This document shows, one piece after another, positions 23,634-38,600 of a stretch of DNA of 64,000 bases (positions are counted from its first letter, which is position 1; each line of letters opens with the position of its first letter). This stretch comes from Echinococcus granulosus (lineage: Eukaryota; Platyhelminthes; Cestoda; Cyclophyllidea; Taeniidae). The stretch is from the NCBI RefSeq assembly GCF_000524195.1, contig NW_020170384.1, positions 1,674,517 to 1,738,516 of the forward strand, written 5' to 3'. A model generated the notes under the pieces. That model made no database searches, had not been told where the DNA came from, and saw nothing but the letters and a program-made list of their open reading frames with translations. A program made the translations under genes and the position numbers.

Positions 23634-26600
23634 GTAAGCTCCGCTATCAGGATCTGGGTTTTCAGCAAAATTTTGATATTTAGCCGAAATATCTGCTCTA
23701 CACCCTCCTGACTGAGATTCTTTTGAAGATCATTCTAGGTGGGACCTTGATAAAACGCGCCTACGCCCCCTAGGCCCTATTGATGGCCTATGATAGGCCC
23801 TTTTGAATGTCGCTGCAAGAGGCATTGGCACACTGTTTGCCAAAGTAAAACAAGCGTCCCTTTTGCCCTCTTGTTTTTTTTCTGCCCTTTTAGTCATGCC
23901 AACTTTTTCACTTGGCAGCAGCGTGCGGTAGCACAGATAATCTCAAAGCCCTCCTCGCATTTATGCCCTCAATTAACATGAATAGCAGAGATGAAGTGAG
24001 TTACCTGTTTTGTTCTCATTAGTCTCCTTGTAAATGGAAATGGCGAGGCTTAAAGAGACTGTGGGTTTCAGCCACGTTTACTCTTCATTACATTGGGTTA
24101 AACATTAAGAGACTGGCTCATCGATCACTTAGAGGAAGATTAATTGTCATCCGATCATACTTATCATGCATAGCTTTATTACTTCCTATCGAAGGTGCGT
24201 GTGGAAGCTGGGTTTCCTGGACTAATTAGCTATGGTGTTTAGTAAGAGAATACCTCGAATGTTCGCTGTATTGAGTACAAAGTTCTCATATGGTACAGAT
24301 TAAGCATTCTGTGTTGCTTGAAAATGTCGCCTACAACAAGATAGTGATCTAAACGTTTGATTAGTTTAGTCTTAAAACGGGCATTTCACGAAACCTTTGA
24401 CCTATTCTTTTAGGGAAGTTATACTTATTCCTGATACTCGTTGACAGGTAGCAAAGATAACACCTCGCATCAATACGAATTGGTAAAGCGCCAAAGGCGT
24501 TAAGTGACTTACTGCTTAACTCACTCTAAGTTTCACACGCACTTGTCCCTGTACAAGACAGGGTCTTTCCTAGTACTCTTTTAAATAGTATTTTCTTTCC
24601 ACAGGTCGGTTGCACAGCCCTCCACAAGGCGGCTTCGGCCGGACATCGGGAGGCAATCCACTTTCTTATCTACCACGGTGCTCAAATCGATGTGCAAGAA
24701 TATCTTGTTAGTATATGAGCTGATTTGATTAACACCGCTACTATATTTTACAAAACATTGAACCTCACAATCATGTAGAACCATGGAGTAAGTTGTGTTT
24801 TAATTACTTTTCTCCTAAAGCATACTCAGGGCATTTTGACCTCTAAAGTTCCCTGAATTACTGATACCCTTAAGATATTGATAGATGAATTCCACAATAT
24901 GGGAGGCTCGTTTCTTACTTGTTCATTTAATTACGTTTTATGTCCTTTCATAGTTTACAACAGTTTTGCTTGCTTGCTTAAAAAACTGCCAAATGAATGA
25001 CTTGTTCATGGTACATGGCTGGGCTATATCATGGTGATAGTCCTAGTCTAGTAGTACCTATTTTGGGTATCAGCAAAATATGTTTTTTTTTTCTCCGACG
25101 TCAACCTTTTTGCAACGAAAATGCATACCATTTTATGACCACACCCTGTTCTCCTCTACTCGGATGAAGCAGGTTGAGAATAAGCCTCTTCTTATGCACT
25201 TGAAATATGCAAAGTCAATCACAAATTGGTGACCACCAAAAGTCATTAATTTTATTTGGAGTTTCAATACACAACAATTTTTTAGAAAAGCGCGATAAGC
25301 CGGGCTCGAAATTTGGTAATTTCTGCTCTACAGCTAGTAGTATACACGCACCGTGCAGAAGATCTTTACGTCCTCATTTATGCCAACGATTAGGTGGCTG
25401 TTTAAATTTCCTTTTATCCCCTAATGTGAGGTAGACTAGCTGGGCGTTATTAACCATTTGCAAAGGTGAGAAGCCAAAACCATTTCAAATTCCGCAGTTG
25501 TTTTACTGCATAGATGCGTCACTCCTGCACCTAAGTGGCGCTCTTGCCGATTTGAACTTCTTTCGTGGGTCATTTACGATACAGTTATTAATGGGAAAAA
25601 AAACAAACCATGTCCTCATATCCAGGTTGTAAAAAAGTTACCACAAGACCTTAAACCAATGCAGCAGTAAGTTAAAAATGGGTGTGTCTGATTTGGGCTA
25701 CTATTATTGGGTGATTTTGGGCTCGCCCAGTTGATTCATGGAATCGTTTCCACTTGGTAGAGTGCCAGGTTTCTGAGCTGCTGGTCTTTTACATTTTTGG
25801 ATTGCGGTTGAGGTGGGCAGTTAAAAAAAATTAGCGTCTGTTGGGTGGGTCGCAGAAAGTGGACGTAGCAGTTGCTTAAGTGTAGCAGACAGACACTGAG
25901 CTCCTTCAATGCTTTCTACCACAACCATACCGGCGCCTGTTGCAAAATGCTCAGCTGGGGCCTGCTTCGCTCTCCAGACTTCGTCTATCAATAGCACAGC
26001 GACCCTCTCTTCATGTGCTCGCACCAGTGAGTCACTTTGCACGTGTGAATGGTATCTGAACCGCACTACCGGCATCTTACTGTTTCACCGGTGCCCTGGG
26101 ATGTCACATAGTCTACTTCTCTTCTGTCAGACTTGTCATGGTGTTGTAAATGCATCTGCGAACGGAAATGGAGTGTGAGCTTTCATACAAACGCCTTGGG
26201 ATGTTTATGGTCCCGACCTACTGTGCTGAGTTGCTGTTCGCTAAGCACTGATCCATTTCTCTAAAAAGAAACTTCAATGTGGTTTTTACTACCACCTCAT
26301 ACCAGAACACGACCCAGTACGTTGTAGAAGGCTAAAGTGACTAGGGTTTCCGCTATTTGCTAGTCCCCTTTTTCACCTTAGCGTCTTCCACCCTTCCATG
26401 CTATTTTCAATCACTTGTCCATCCTCCCATCAGTCCATCCTTTCATTCATTCTGGCAAAGTTCACGCCCGCATTCATTGGTTTTCACTCATTCCTCATTT
26501 ATTTAAACTCTACACACGTATGGAGAAATGGGTTTGCTTTGAATGAACTGAAAGGCAATATTCAGGTCTGGTGATTATTCACTGCCCATGCAGATAAGTG

Positions 26601-29600
26601 GTAATCCTCAAGTAGGGTCTCCAAGCGCCTCCTGTGGGCACTTCTCTTCACTTTAGGACCGCTGGAACCCAAAAAATTCACAAATCTTCCACTATGGATT
26701 CATTCCACCTCTGTCAAGCTGTCATTCACCGTATTATTGTTCTATCTTATGCGAAGAAAGAGAAAACCATTGTTCTGTAGATGTTTTAAACGAGGCTTCG
26801 AAAGTAATAAAGGCCAACTCATGACTTCTGAAAAAACTGGAATTTTATTCTTCATAATACAATGTTAAATAAATTGGGGAGTTCATTGATTTTGAAAGGT
26901 TATTTAATTCCTCCAATGATCGCCTAATTCATTCACACTCACGAAACTTTTGTCTTCAGAAAGAAATGGTAAATAAATAGGAAGTATTTTTTACCTACTC
27001 TACAAGCATTGCCTTCAAATAACATGACCTCTTTGTAGCCAAAAGAACAGGGCTTGGTACCAAAGTATTCTTATTCAATTTTAACCCTTTTCTTAAATGC
27101 ATTAAGGGACTTGTGATTCATTTTTATAGCAAATGTAATAAAAGACAAATGTTGGTGAGGTTTTACACCCTTTTTATTGCAGATTATCATTAAATTCTTT
27201 CGTTATTACCTTCATTCATTCATATGCAGATGGTAATGATGTTAGAGAGTGGTTTCGCATCTCCACTGCTGCCGCGCTTTCCTTTATGGCTGTGGCTAAA
27301 TGCATTATTAATTTGAGCTGAGCGACTGAGATGTCAAATGAGCATGCTCTTCAACTTCTCCGTAGACATCAATCAACAGGAGGCGAAGCAATCCGCAATT
27401 TCAACATGCCTTTTGCATAGTCAATTGCCGGCACTATATTTGAGTCGTATTTTGGATCAAAGAGCTGCACATTTTCGTCTACTTAATGCCTGTCTTCGAC
27501 ACGTCGTTAGTGATGGCATTGCAGACAATTCGCCGATACACCTGGATCATTAGACCACACTTCCTCCGGTTGAAGAAGGAAGTTAAGCAAGGCGTTAATA
27601 AATAAATGGCAGTCTTAACTTATCATCGCAAAGCACACACTAAGGAATTCACCACTTGGTTTCTCGAGGGCCGCTAGCACATTGCACGCACACCTACACA
27701 CAGGGTTGAGTGCCGACTTCGATTTCTACCGTCGCCTTTTCCTCCGGATCACATGATTGGCCTTGGTGTGTGTCTCTCGCTCTGTGTGTGTATGTATGTG
27801 TTACATGCTTCCTTGTCGTGGCTTTGCACAACACGAACAAGCGGCCCCACTGTATGTCACAACACTTTGCTTGTTCCCAACACCCACGCTGCGGCTCCTC
27901 CCTCATTCCTCTTTGTTTCCCAGGTGTAAAGCTCACTAATGCCACTTCTTGATAAAGAAAAAGATCTTCAAAATAATGCGGCTACTCAGTCATCCCATCT
28001 AGTGTGTCAGTGAAATACTCAAAAACTGCCACGATTTGTAATTAGCCGACTCTTTGTTGTTCCACAACTCGAATTTGCCTATGGATGGAAATATGGCAGA
28101 TTGTGGGATCGCTTAAAACGCCTTTGCCGCAATGTTTACCGTTCTCTGATCACATGAGGTGAAATTTCAGTGGGGTTCTATTTTTCTCACGTCCTAGCGA
28201 TTCCTCATCTTTTTTTCACACAACGCCTGTGATCAATGGGTTCACTACTCTCCTCTTCAGAAACCGTAGATGGATTTGATCTTGTTTGCTTTTCTGATTA
28301 TCCTGGTTATTATGAATCCAACGCTAACAACACATCTCCAATCTCTCATATGCAAACCTCAACCGAAGGCATGATTTATTTGAACCTTGACTAATCCACC
28401 ATCGATGAGGGCACAGATTCCCATGGAAGGTTACTTCTTCGTTTCCTCGCAGCTGATAAAAACTTCTAAAGATGAGAGGTTAAAGTGGTCATGATCGGAT
28501 TAAGTGTTCAGTGCGTGTGCTGCTCTCCAACGCCTAAAATGTTTTACCATATTCTGCGGCTAGGTCTGCACATGTAGAAATGGAGTGGAGGCAGTGCCTT
28601 CGCCGAGATGACAAACTGGGCGGCTGTTTACATCGAAGGCGATTGTATAACATCCACCGGCAGGATACAATTTATTTTCCCCCTACTGTCCACTTAGGCT
28701 ATGTAAAGGAAAGCCAACTGTTATGTTCCATTAAGGATTTCATGAAATATTACCGTTTATTCAAAACTTTTCTTCCAATTCTCTACGGCATTGAAGTGCT
28801 ACGATCTGGGCAAGAAAATTGCATGTGATTCCCTCAAATTCACTACTTGATTGACACTTAATGGAGCATGCTTCCGCCTGATGCTGCAATGGCACATTTT
28901 TACCGAATTAAACCCATTTTCTGCCTAAGTGCGTTCGCTATTAGAATCTCAGAGGCACAGACACGTTTTGTTTACAGTTATATCCCCTAGAACCTAAAGT
29001 GTAATTCCCCCAAGAACATCCTACATTTCTTTTACCCTTTAAATCCCAACCAATTTGCCTGCAACACAACTTTTGTGCGGCTAGTTATCATAAATTTAGA
29101 AACAACACATTCGACGTACTTGTGACACTCAAAAAATTTGGCTGTCACACATATGTGACAGCCCAATTAGCGACCAATTTAAGTGGTAACCAGTTTACTT
29201 CTAAGTGTTGTAAATTATGGAGTGGTAGAGTGATCATTTCTGAGCTTAGCAATTTCCCGATTGACTTTTTTGTCCTCAGTTGAATAAACTCTATTTACAT
29301 ACAATTAACAGATGGAGACTGATCAAATTTCTAGAGTCATTATTTAGTGGATTATAACAGCACCTTTTTTCTGTACAAATTTAGTACCAAAACATAGCGC
29401 TTTCGTGATACCAGCCTAGTTTCTAACTGCGTCCATATTCTAAAACCTAACGAGAATGGCAGACTAAATTGGGTTTATATGGAATTCCATTAGAAATTAG
29501 CAGTGCCCACCCCTCCAACCCGAATGCTAGATGACAGTCTCGTTATTACAATACGATACGTTGTCTGACTTTATTCTTTTCTCTTGTCCCCTCGTACTTT

Positions 29601-32600
29601 CGTCATGGTTTACTAATCGTGCTCACCACGACTCTTGGTTTCGGTCACGCTACTGTCTGCTTTTAGGCTCTAGCCTCTCATACTCCACAGTACTATCACG
29701 CGAAGGGTGCTGTATGAAGATATTAGGTATTGTCGAGGACTGAGCCCGACTCAGCATTGTTTAATCCTTACTTAACAATGAAGGCTACTCTCGTGTAAAT
29801 ATACTTCGTTTGCGTTGTTTGTTTTTGGAAGGAGGAAACTGGTTAAATGGTCCATGGAAAGTAAATACTCAATTTGTTATTGCTCTTTTGTCTTTTGTTC
29901 AATGGCTTAGTCGAAAACAACACGGAATACACAAGCGACAATTATTTAATTCCTATTCTACTTTCAATGGGAATCACTCATGTGGGTAAACAAAAGGAGA
30001 TTCCAATTAGCCGTGCTCTATGGTCCAGAAAAATCGACTTGAACATTCAAATGCAATAGCCAAATTTAAAACTAAAAGCTTATTTTTTATTTTTGTGCGC
30101 CTTAAAAAGTTACAATAAAGTTAAAATAATGAATTTTGACTTCTTAAATTAAACCTGGTTTTATTGTTTTTAGTATGGGAACTCCCCCCTGCATGAAGTG
30201 GCATCCAAGGGATTTTCTCGCTCTGTGGAGGCATTGTGCATCTCTAGAGCACCTCCCAATCTTCAAAATAAGGTGGGATAATTTCCTTTATTTGATGGCT
30301 TTTCCTTTAAATAGTTACTGACTGTAGTCCACCTAATACGCTGGCCAAAAACGTCACACATGTGTGACGTTTGTTGTTAACGAACAGATTAATTGAAGTT
30401 CAAACAGCGAAGTTGATCCAGAGTGTGTTAAGTCAAATAGAAATTGCATTTTTAGCTTTCAACCAGTTTAAATTTGGATGAAGTTTATTTATTTATAGAT
30501 TGTCGTGAGCGATTTCCCTTAGCGACCCTGATAGCGAACGTGTCAACTGCGACTGCAGTCTTTCTTGACCTTTGCATTTACTCTTAAGTCAATTTTAGGT
30601 CTTTTCCACTCCTAAAATAAGTCATTTTTTAAAGGGATGTCTTTTTTTCGCTGCTTAAAATGCGTAAGGTATAAAAGTGGATCAGAAACGGTGGGTTGTC
30701 GTTCGGGAATTTATCGTCCAAGATACCAGGAAACACCAAAGGTTGAAGTGTTTATTAAATGCAATCTGTCAAGATCTCCTGGTAGTTGGTAGTTGAAAAG
30801 ACATTTTTCACTGACACGAAACGGTTGTTTAATAAATGCCCGTCTTGCATCTAGAGAAAGCTTCGCAACGGTATCGTTAAAGGCTGCCAGCAACACCTTT
30901 GTGCCACTCCTTCACCGCGTTGTACTGCCTTTTTGTCGGTAGCAAAGCAATCTTTTTTAGGGGCGCACGTTGCAAACCCTACAACTTTTTGCCAAACAAA
31001 AGATGTTGTATTTTTCTGAATATCCTTGATTACAATGTAAAATAACTCCAGTTCAGACGTGATTTCGGGTATTTGCGGATTTACCAGTCAAAATGTCGTG
31101 TCTTTTGTCACTATACGTTGAGTTTGGGATGACACGTAACGCCCCGAGATTTCCCTTAAGACGGAAGAAGCTGTAATACTAGGAAAGAATGTGTTTTGTC
31201 GATGTACATTAAGACTGCAGGCGGTGGGCTACTGGTGTGCTCTGTAAGCCGGCCGCCCGGTAGAGGCATAGTGGTGGAGCTGCTGAGTGGCTATTTACTA
31301 AAACCGAGAGTTGAACAAGCAATTAAAGCTTTGCAGATATGCTCCCCAGTGGTGAGTGAAACCTGTACAAAGCTTTGATGATACGTCAATCATTCCACTG
31401 CGGCAAAGGTAACACAGGATCTAAGGTCGCCTCACTAAACTTGCATGGTGCTCTTTCAGCGGTTTTTTGTACTTCACGGAAAAGAGGATGATATGGCTTT
31501 GTTTATAGGGAGTAATGTGCTCCTGTTTACTTTTACAGCTGGGCTTAACTCCGCTTCATGTAGCTGCACAAAATGGTCACAAGCAGAGTATTCGCGTTTT
31601 GCTCTTCTCCGGAGCGGATCTCGGAGTAACGGATAAAGTAAGGCAATTATGTCCCAATGAATGATCCTTTCATTTATAATTGGCCTCCTTAATGTTAAAA
31701 ATTAGCATCTTGGAATGCTTTAGTTCAGCAATGTTGCAAAATAAGTGATTGTGTAGGATTGGCGTCAATGCAATGCACCTGAGAGTAACAGAAGGGTGTC
31801 AGTCTTGCCCATCAGTAATGTAAGGCGAAGACGAATAAAAAAGACAACTGACAAAACCCTAAGGGCTAATTTAACAGTGATGTCTCTACAATCCCGCACA
31901 AGGAATATATTTAGGCACAAACCGCAATGTGCGGCTCTTTCTGAGCTCCTTGGGGAAAAAGTTTGGACTTTTGGCCCATATACCATATCACAATTTGCAA
32001 TAAAAGGTTTTTGGAGCATTACTCCAGCCAGTTAGACGTGTCAAGTGTCAGGCGTGGAACTGATTCATTCATTCGCATAATGTACACCCGCTAGTTTTCT
32101 CGTTTTCATTAGACTCTTGTGTTTACTTCCCCCATTCAGATTCTTGTCCTTCATTTCACCTGGATGGACTCTGTGCAAGCTAATTACCCACATGAAGATC
32201 ATTCTATTTAATATTTTCGAGGTTTTATGATTTGAAGTCGTTGCTTTCCATAGTATGTGCCTATATATTTCGAGAGGAACGAATTTTGTGAAATTTTCCT
32301 GCCACAGAAATGCGTTACGGTCGGCATTTTGGCGACGGAATTGTGCTTTTTACAAAGAACATGTAACCGCTTCCTTACCAACCTGCGTCCATTCTGCAAC
32401 GTAGGATTGGATGCCCTCTTCATCAATAATTTTTATGGACAAAGGGGTCTTCAAATGTATAAGAAAAGTGGTTAAATATTACGAGGTTGAAGAAGTGCAA
32501 TTCCATTTAGAAGTCCAATCACTTAGATGCCTTAGTATGCTCATTTTTTGCATTTTCTTTTGATTTTATTAGGTAGTTCTCGGTGAAATCCAAACACTTA

Positions 32601-35600
32601 ATTGGTACTCTTGATGCCAACTTGTTATTCTTACTGCAACTTCCCAAGTCTTCTTCGCTGTAGTCATGATAAACCGAAGTGGTATGGAGGGAAATACTAC
32701 TTACTAACGTTCAGAAGGGCTGTGAGCTATTGGCATGCCTCTAAGGCCCCGTTACAGACGGATTGAAAACTGCGGAGCCTGAAGTGCCCGTTTAGTTAAA
32801 TATCCGACAAAATGTCAAGTAACCAGACTCACAAAGCAATCTTTCATTGCTTTACTACGATATGTTTCCGCTAGATAAAACCACTTACGGTGTCTACAGG
32901 ATGTGGTATCTAGTTTCATTGGCAATTTTTAAGCACATTATCCTTTCACTGCTCTCGCTGTGGGGTTTTTGTTGTTGATGTAAACAAAAGTAGTTTGATT
33001 AGCGGCGTGAGCACCGCCTTGACTTGCCTTGTTCCTGTTAGAACAGGTTTTGCTGTGTAGGCCCTCCTTCCACTGAGGGCGAGGCGTTTGACAACGGACT
33101 TACGAAATTCATCTTGCAACACACATGATCGCCCGCACAATAACAACTGCTCTTGTTATTCTGGCGTAGAACAAGTCGCAATCGCGCCTATTAGTGACTT
33201 TCCCTGACATTTTAAACATATCTACAGTCAACATTTTTAGCTGTTCTAACATAGCTTAATCGTGCTTAGACCCGCTGGGGTGCGATTTTCAAATTGGTTG
33301 ACGTTTCAAGTTAATTTACTTGTCAAAATTTCACCTTCAAGGAATATAGCTTCAACCGATCCACGTTTTATATAGCAAATGCGCTTTTCTGCAATGATAC
33401 TACGACTGCAATGCAATTTAACAACTTGAGGTGACAGTCAGATTACAAATGATATTCAGCAGCGATCCATTAAACTATGCAGAAGAAATACGTTGTAGCA
33501 CTTGCATTTTACCAAACGACATTACCCAAGAGGATCATTATGGAAGGTACTTACGGAAGGGTTGGAAAAGACGTTAGCATCGGTGACGTGACCCACTTAC
33601 CATGACACTAGTGTGAAGGTCAACATCGTCAAATAAACAAGCGTCCTTTTCAGCATTCTCATGGTCACTTCCGTTTTATTCTAACACATTAAGGTCATCA
33701 TGTAGGAATGCGTGAAAGTCCCACCATTATCATCCGTCATGGTGAGATGTTTGACTCCAACGCCGGGTGAAACTACCTCATGATGTTGATGGCTGAATGG
33801 CGCTCCTTTTATGCTACCGAAAGTAGCATCCAAGGACATTAGCATAAGAGCAAATCCACGTAACAAAGCAATTCCCTTCTATGTGGATTTTTGATCCAAA
33901 CAGCCCAATTGAGCTCCCCTTCGTCTAGCAAAGGTTGCTAAGGCATCTATTTTTTTATATTACTCTCTTAATTTAATGTGTTTTTATAAGCATTTCCCTA
34001 GGATCTCATTTCATTCAAATGTCGCTTCACTTCACTATTTGACTCAGGAATGCGGCGGTTGTCAGCTCTTTCATTGTGGGGTTTCACATATCATGCCAAC
34101 CACAGCAGATTCCTTCTTTCTGTGGCATTTAGGTATGGTAAATAGCCGGTAAAATCGTAATCTTTGGTCTTTGTCACTAACGCAGCACTCAGACTACTCC
34201 TTGAGAATGACATGGTATGTCTATCGAGTTGGGTGAAATGAGCTAGACGGCACGACAAACCTTAGCCATGGAAACTGGATATCGTTCTGTAAAGCGAAAG
34301 GTCAATGTGATACTTCAGTTAATTGCGGTTGAGCCTGCAGCTGATATTGTTGAACCTAAATTTTATTAAAAAACCCCTTTAGTTTGGAAACACCTGTCTT
34401 CACACAGCGGTTCGCTATAGTCGCACTGGGGTGGTGAAGATCCTTTTGGCTGCCTCTGCAAATGTCACGGCAACTAACCAAAATTTGGAGACACCTCTCC
34501 ACATCGCAGCGTCGCTGAAACGCACCAAAATTGCTCGATGTCTCCTCGCAGCCAACTCTGGCCGCGAGCCAATCTCGATCACGAGTACGCTGACTCGTAT
34601 GAGCGGTGGGGGCCTGCAAAAGCGAACACCGTCCCTCCTCCCCCTGTCGTCGCAGTCGCCGCCGTCAGCAGCGCAGGCTGCGCTGTGGATGCGCAATGCG
34701 CAGGGTGAGACGCCTCTTGAGGTAGCCAAACGACGGGTAAGAGGCAGCAGTGGCGGTGGCAGTAGCGATATGATTGCACTCCTCCTCGATCGGATGAATA
34801 TGACGGCGTGCTCTTCGCACTACGAGAATGGCACCACTAAACCATTCTCTCGTCCTCCCCCTGGTGGAGATGGTGGAGTCGGAAAAAGCGAGCATGACAC
34901 GCCGTTGGCTACGCCCTACATGTCCACTGATGTTATCTACACTCCGGTGCAGAAAAAGGCAGTATTCAGATTTGCATTTATGGTGTGTCCGATTACTTGT
35001 CTGCTTGCTGATTTCGAATGATCTTGAGTTGATATTGACACTGGATGAACTCCAGTAGCGATTAATACTGTGTTTTGTCTCAAGATAATGCGATCATAGG
35101 CGCTAAACTGTGGCTACACTCAAATAATAACTACCTCCTTCCATACTTTGTGTTTATGTAATATTCTGACCTGGGCAGTTACATTATAAATCGGCTAGTC
35201 AATTTAACTCAGCAACGTTGATGTAAATGTTCAATTATTTAAAATACCTTTATGCACTACCTTAAAAGTATGATTAAGATTGACTTCTGATGACAATTAC
35301 GAAGCATTGAAGTCGTTAGTTGAACAATTTTTAATGCACTTCTTGAAACGCTGTGAAGATAGGTTGTAGGATTTTTGGAGTGGCCTCTCTTTTATTCACT
35401 AACCTTCTGGAACTTTTCCACCCATCCCGAAATACTAATAGTTTGCTGCTTGGTAGAGCAAGTGTCCAAATTCTGGTGTTCTGGTTATTTTCGAATGAGC
35501 ACCTTCTTAAACAATGTGGTATTGGTATGGGAATGTGAGTCTTGAAAATTTGAAACCCATTCTAATCAGAAGTCACCTCCTGTTGATAGCTTTGATGTCT

Positions 35601-38600
35601 CGGCATCAAATGCAATCACGGCTCTAGTGTTTTGTTTTTAAGAAATTCAAAAAAAAATAAACAAGTATCTAATGCAATCACTAGTGTATTTTTAAATTGG
35701 CTTTCCAAGGGTCCAACCGTATCGGCTAGACTCCGAAGCAGTCTGTAATGGGGTGGGGCCATACATTAACATGGTGACGACTTGACCGTTTGCAACGGTT
35801 TGGAAATGACACCTTCGTGAGAGTGATGGTACCACTTTGTTGAGTTTTTGAAGCAAATTTTTATTCAAAATGACGTTGCCAACATTTTAAGTCGAGGTGA
35901 GTGAAGTTAGAAGGGTCTCAAGGAGCATTTGATATCATTCTTATTCAAGCGATTTGCTTATCAAAAGGATTGTATTTTGGGCTGGTAGTCAAATGAAGCG
36001 GATGAGAGCTAATTTTACCTTTGTTATGGCCTCACCGCAGTTTAAATGCAGCGAGATGATTTTTAGGTCGTCTTCAGTGAATTTGTTTCTATAATACGGC
36101 GTTTGTGAGCAAAGTAAACGAAGGTGATGCATAATGGGATTCATAAAACCCTTTAAAGTATTCTAGATTGTTTGGTTTTTCAATTTTCGTACAATTATTA
36201 ATATCGCTGAGATGCTTTATCCTACTGTAGACAACTTCAAAGAGCTTTTGATTATTGAAACTTGTAGAATCGTAAATTGCCGAAGAATCCAACTACTGTT
36301 GAACCGAATTGCAGTACATTCTTGAACAGACAAATCCATCAGGAATTCAAACCTTCCAACGTGGATCAAACAGTAAGTAGTAAGGTTAAGTCTTACTTCA
36401 ACTAGTTTCCTTGCCTAAGGAGCAATTTAGAAATCATCTATGCAGTAGGTCTCTCTTATGGCTTCTAACACCACTTTATCTGTTGACAACTTCACCGTTT
36501 CTATTCACAATACCCTCCCAACAAGGTGAGCCCTGAGAGGTAAGACAAAACCTGGTTCTAGTCGCCTCTGTTGTTTATCCATCCATCTATCTCTCCATCC
36601 CATATCCATCTGCTCATTTATCCATCTATCCATCCATCCGTCTGTGTCTTATTAAAATCCTCTTGGTGTTTCAGATCAGTAGGCTGATATCTTTGCGCAC
36701 AGTTCACTTGCAATTTCAATAAAATGCGACTTTAACATCCTTTCAACTCGATTTTATTTTGCCCTATCTAAGCACAAATATTCTCTAAATGCCGCGCCGC
36801 TTCGGCGAAAAGTTCTTGTGCAATATTGCATCCAGGTGTTAACAATTTCTTAGCAGGACTTCAGCCTCCCTTAAAACGTATTTAAAACAGATATTTAATA
36901 AAAGTCACTTCCGAGTCGTAATAGAACATCCACCAATTTCATAGAACAGGAAGCCTGCTAAAAATAACTCCCGTTCTTGAGGCAAGTCGGGTATTTTGCT
37001 GTTGGCCCTTTGATTTTCATACCCCCTTGGACACATCTTTCCCACGACCGACTAAAGCGCTCTTTCCCCTTTAGGGCAACTTGTATATTCTCCATGGCCT
37101 TGTGGTGGTACACTCTGCCCAAATGTAACCATAAAGTAAAGACCAACCGGTAATCATGCGACACACCTCGTAACTGTTTGTTTAATTCAATCCATGACAT
37201 AGCAAGCTAGTTTTTTTATGGCATACAGAGTCGATATGACAATGTTGGGTTTGGTTGCCTGTTACTGTCGTTGTAGCACGGATTCGTAGGCAACTCCCGA
37301 CGTTTCCTGGTTGCGAACTTGACCAGCTCGCTGAGAGAGTTGGTATTCCTGCCGCGAAATTTCTCGGCCATTATGGGTGGGCGAACACTGTGTCTGAACT
37401 AAGTAGTTATCCATCCAGCAACCCTGGGTGGAGGTGAACCGTTCCGCTAGAAGTTGGAGGCTCTTCACATACTCTCACTTTTTGGTAGGGGCGGAAGTAC
37501 CCTCTGACGAGTGTCTGCTCTTTTTGGTTGGGATAAAGTAGCGCAGAACTCCTCCAACTTGTTGTCCAGGGTGATACCTGCGTCTACGACGGCCGAGAAG
37601 AGATCCTCCGGGTGGGCACATAGGACCTAAAGGGTTTCCCGGTGTTGGGGACAGAACAAGATGTTAAATTTGGCAGTTTTAAGCCACCTTTTGATTTTCA
37701 TGCGTTCTTGAAGGGTGGGTGGTATCTATCGACGCTGACATGCATTTAATGCTCAGTTGTATTCGTCATTTAAAGGTGACCCCAAAAGTACAATATATTT
37801 TGTTTTTCAAATTATCTGGCCAAAATTATAAATCTGCTTTTCTGTTTGCATGGACTCCAGTGGTTATAAATTTACGCTAGTTAATGGAGTTAACTACGAC
37901 AAAATTACACAAGAATGTGCAATTACGATCATTTTAATTTCGCATGTTTAAGTAGGAAACCACTTGGGCCTCATAAAGCATTTATTATAACCAAAGTTAC
38001 CTCACATCAGCTTTTGGCCTAATTTATTGGAGAACGAAGGATTAGGTTTTTGTTAATGATTCAGCTGTTACTATGACGATTCGCTTTGCATGTCTTCTTC
38101 CAGACATCAGTCACACCCACGCTGCACCAACCACAAATCAGCGAAATTGGAAAAGTACCAACATCCTGTATGAACGACACCGCAGCGCAGAACCCCGCAT
38201 ACCTTTCCAGTGGCCTCAAAACGAAATCCCGACCTTTTAGACGTCCTCTCTTAAGAGGCCTCTTCAAAATGGAACATGTAAGTGGCTTATCCGTATTCAT
38301 TTCGTTCTAGGTGATGTTTTCAGTTTTACCATATGCAAGGGATTAGTGCACCAGATTTCTCAGGAAGGGAAGGGCTAAACACGTAAACTGATTAATTGAC
38401 TTGCACTTCTGTGAATTGTGCCTCGGTTTTATCCTTTGTGAGATTCCCTTCGTAGCTGTACTAAGGACCTTAGAAGAGAATAACTATTTGGACAAAAAAG
38501 AGCATTATAAAGGGGATAATTGCATCGAAAGAGAGGCAGCGAAGTTGTCTCTGCCACACGGGAGGAGCCATTTCCACAAGTACTATCACGATTAGCCAAG

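Larger units (their letters stand above)
24707..30173. other. 5.5-kb intron of the ankyrin gene
   Basis: The intron runs from a gttagt donor to a ttattgtttttag acceptor. A minus-strand open frame at 25821-26075 (84 codons) has a protein-like composition but no clear family. There are CA/TG runs near 27690-27800 and a near-palindrome at 29140-29163. Nothing else in it looks coding. Confidence 0.6.
34962..38103. other. 3.1-kb intron of the ankyrin gene
   Basis: It runs from a gtattc donor to a ttcttccag acceptor. It holds an ATCC/ATCT-type tetranucleotide tract at about 36575-36646 and a more GC-rich patch at about 36960-37700 with minus-strand open frames that look like decayed coding sequence. 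Confidence 0.55.

Noticed and set aside
34356..34895. Several minus-strand open frames of 66-104 codons
   Set aside because: They mirror the plus-strand ankyrin exon, whose repeats are unmistakable.
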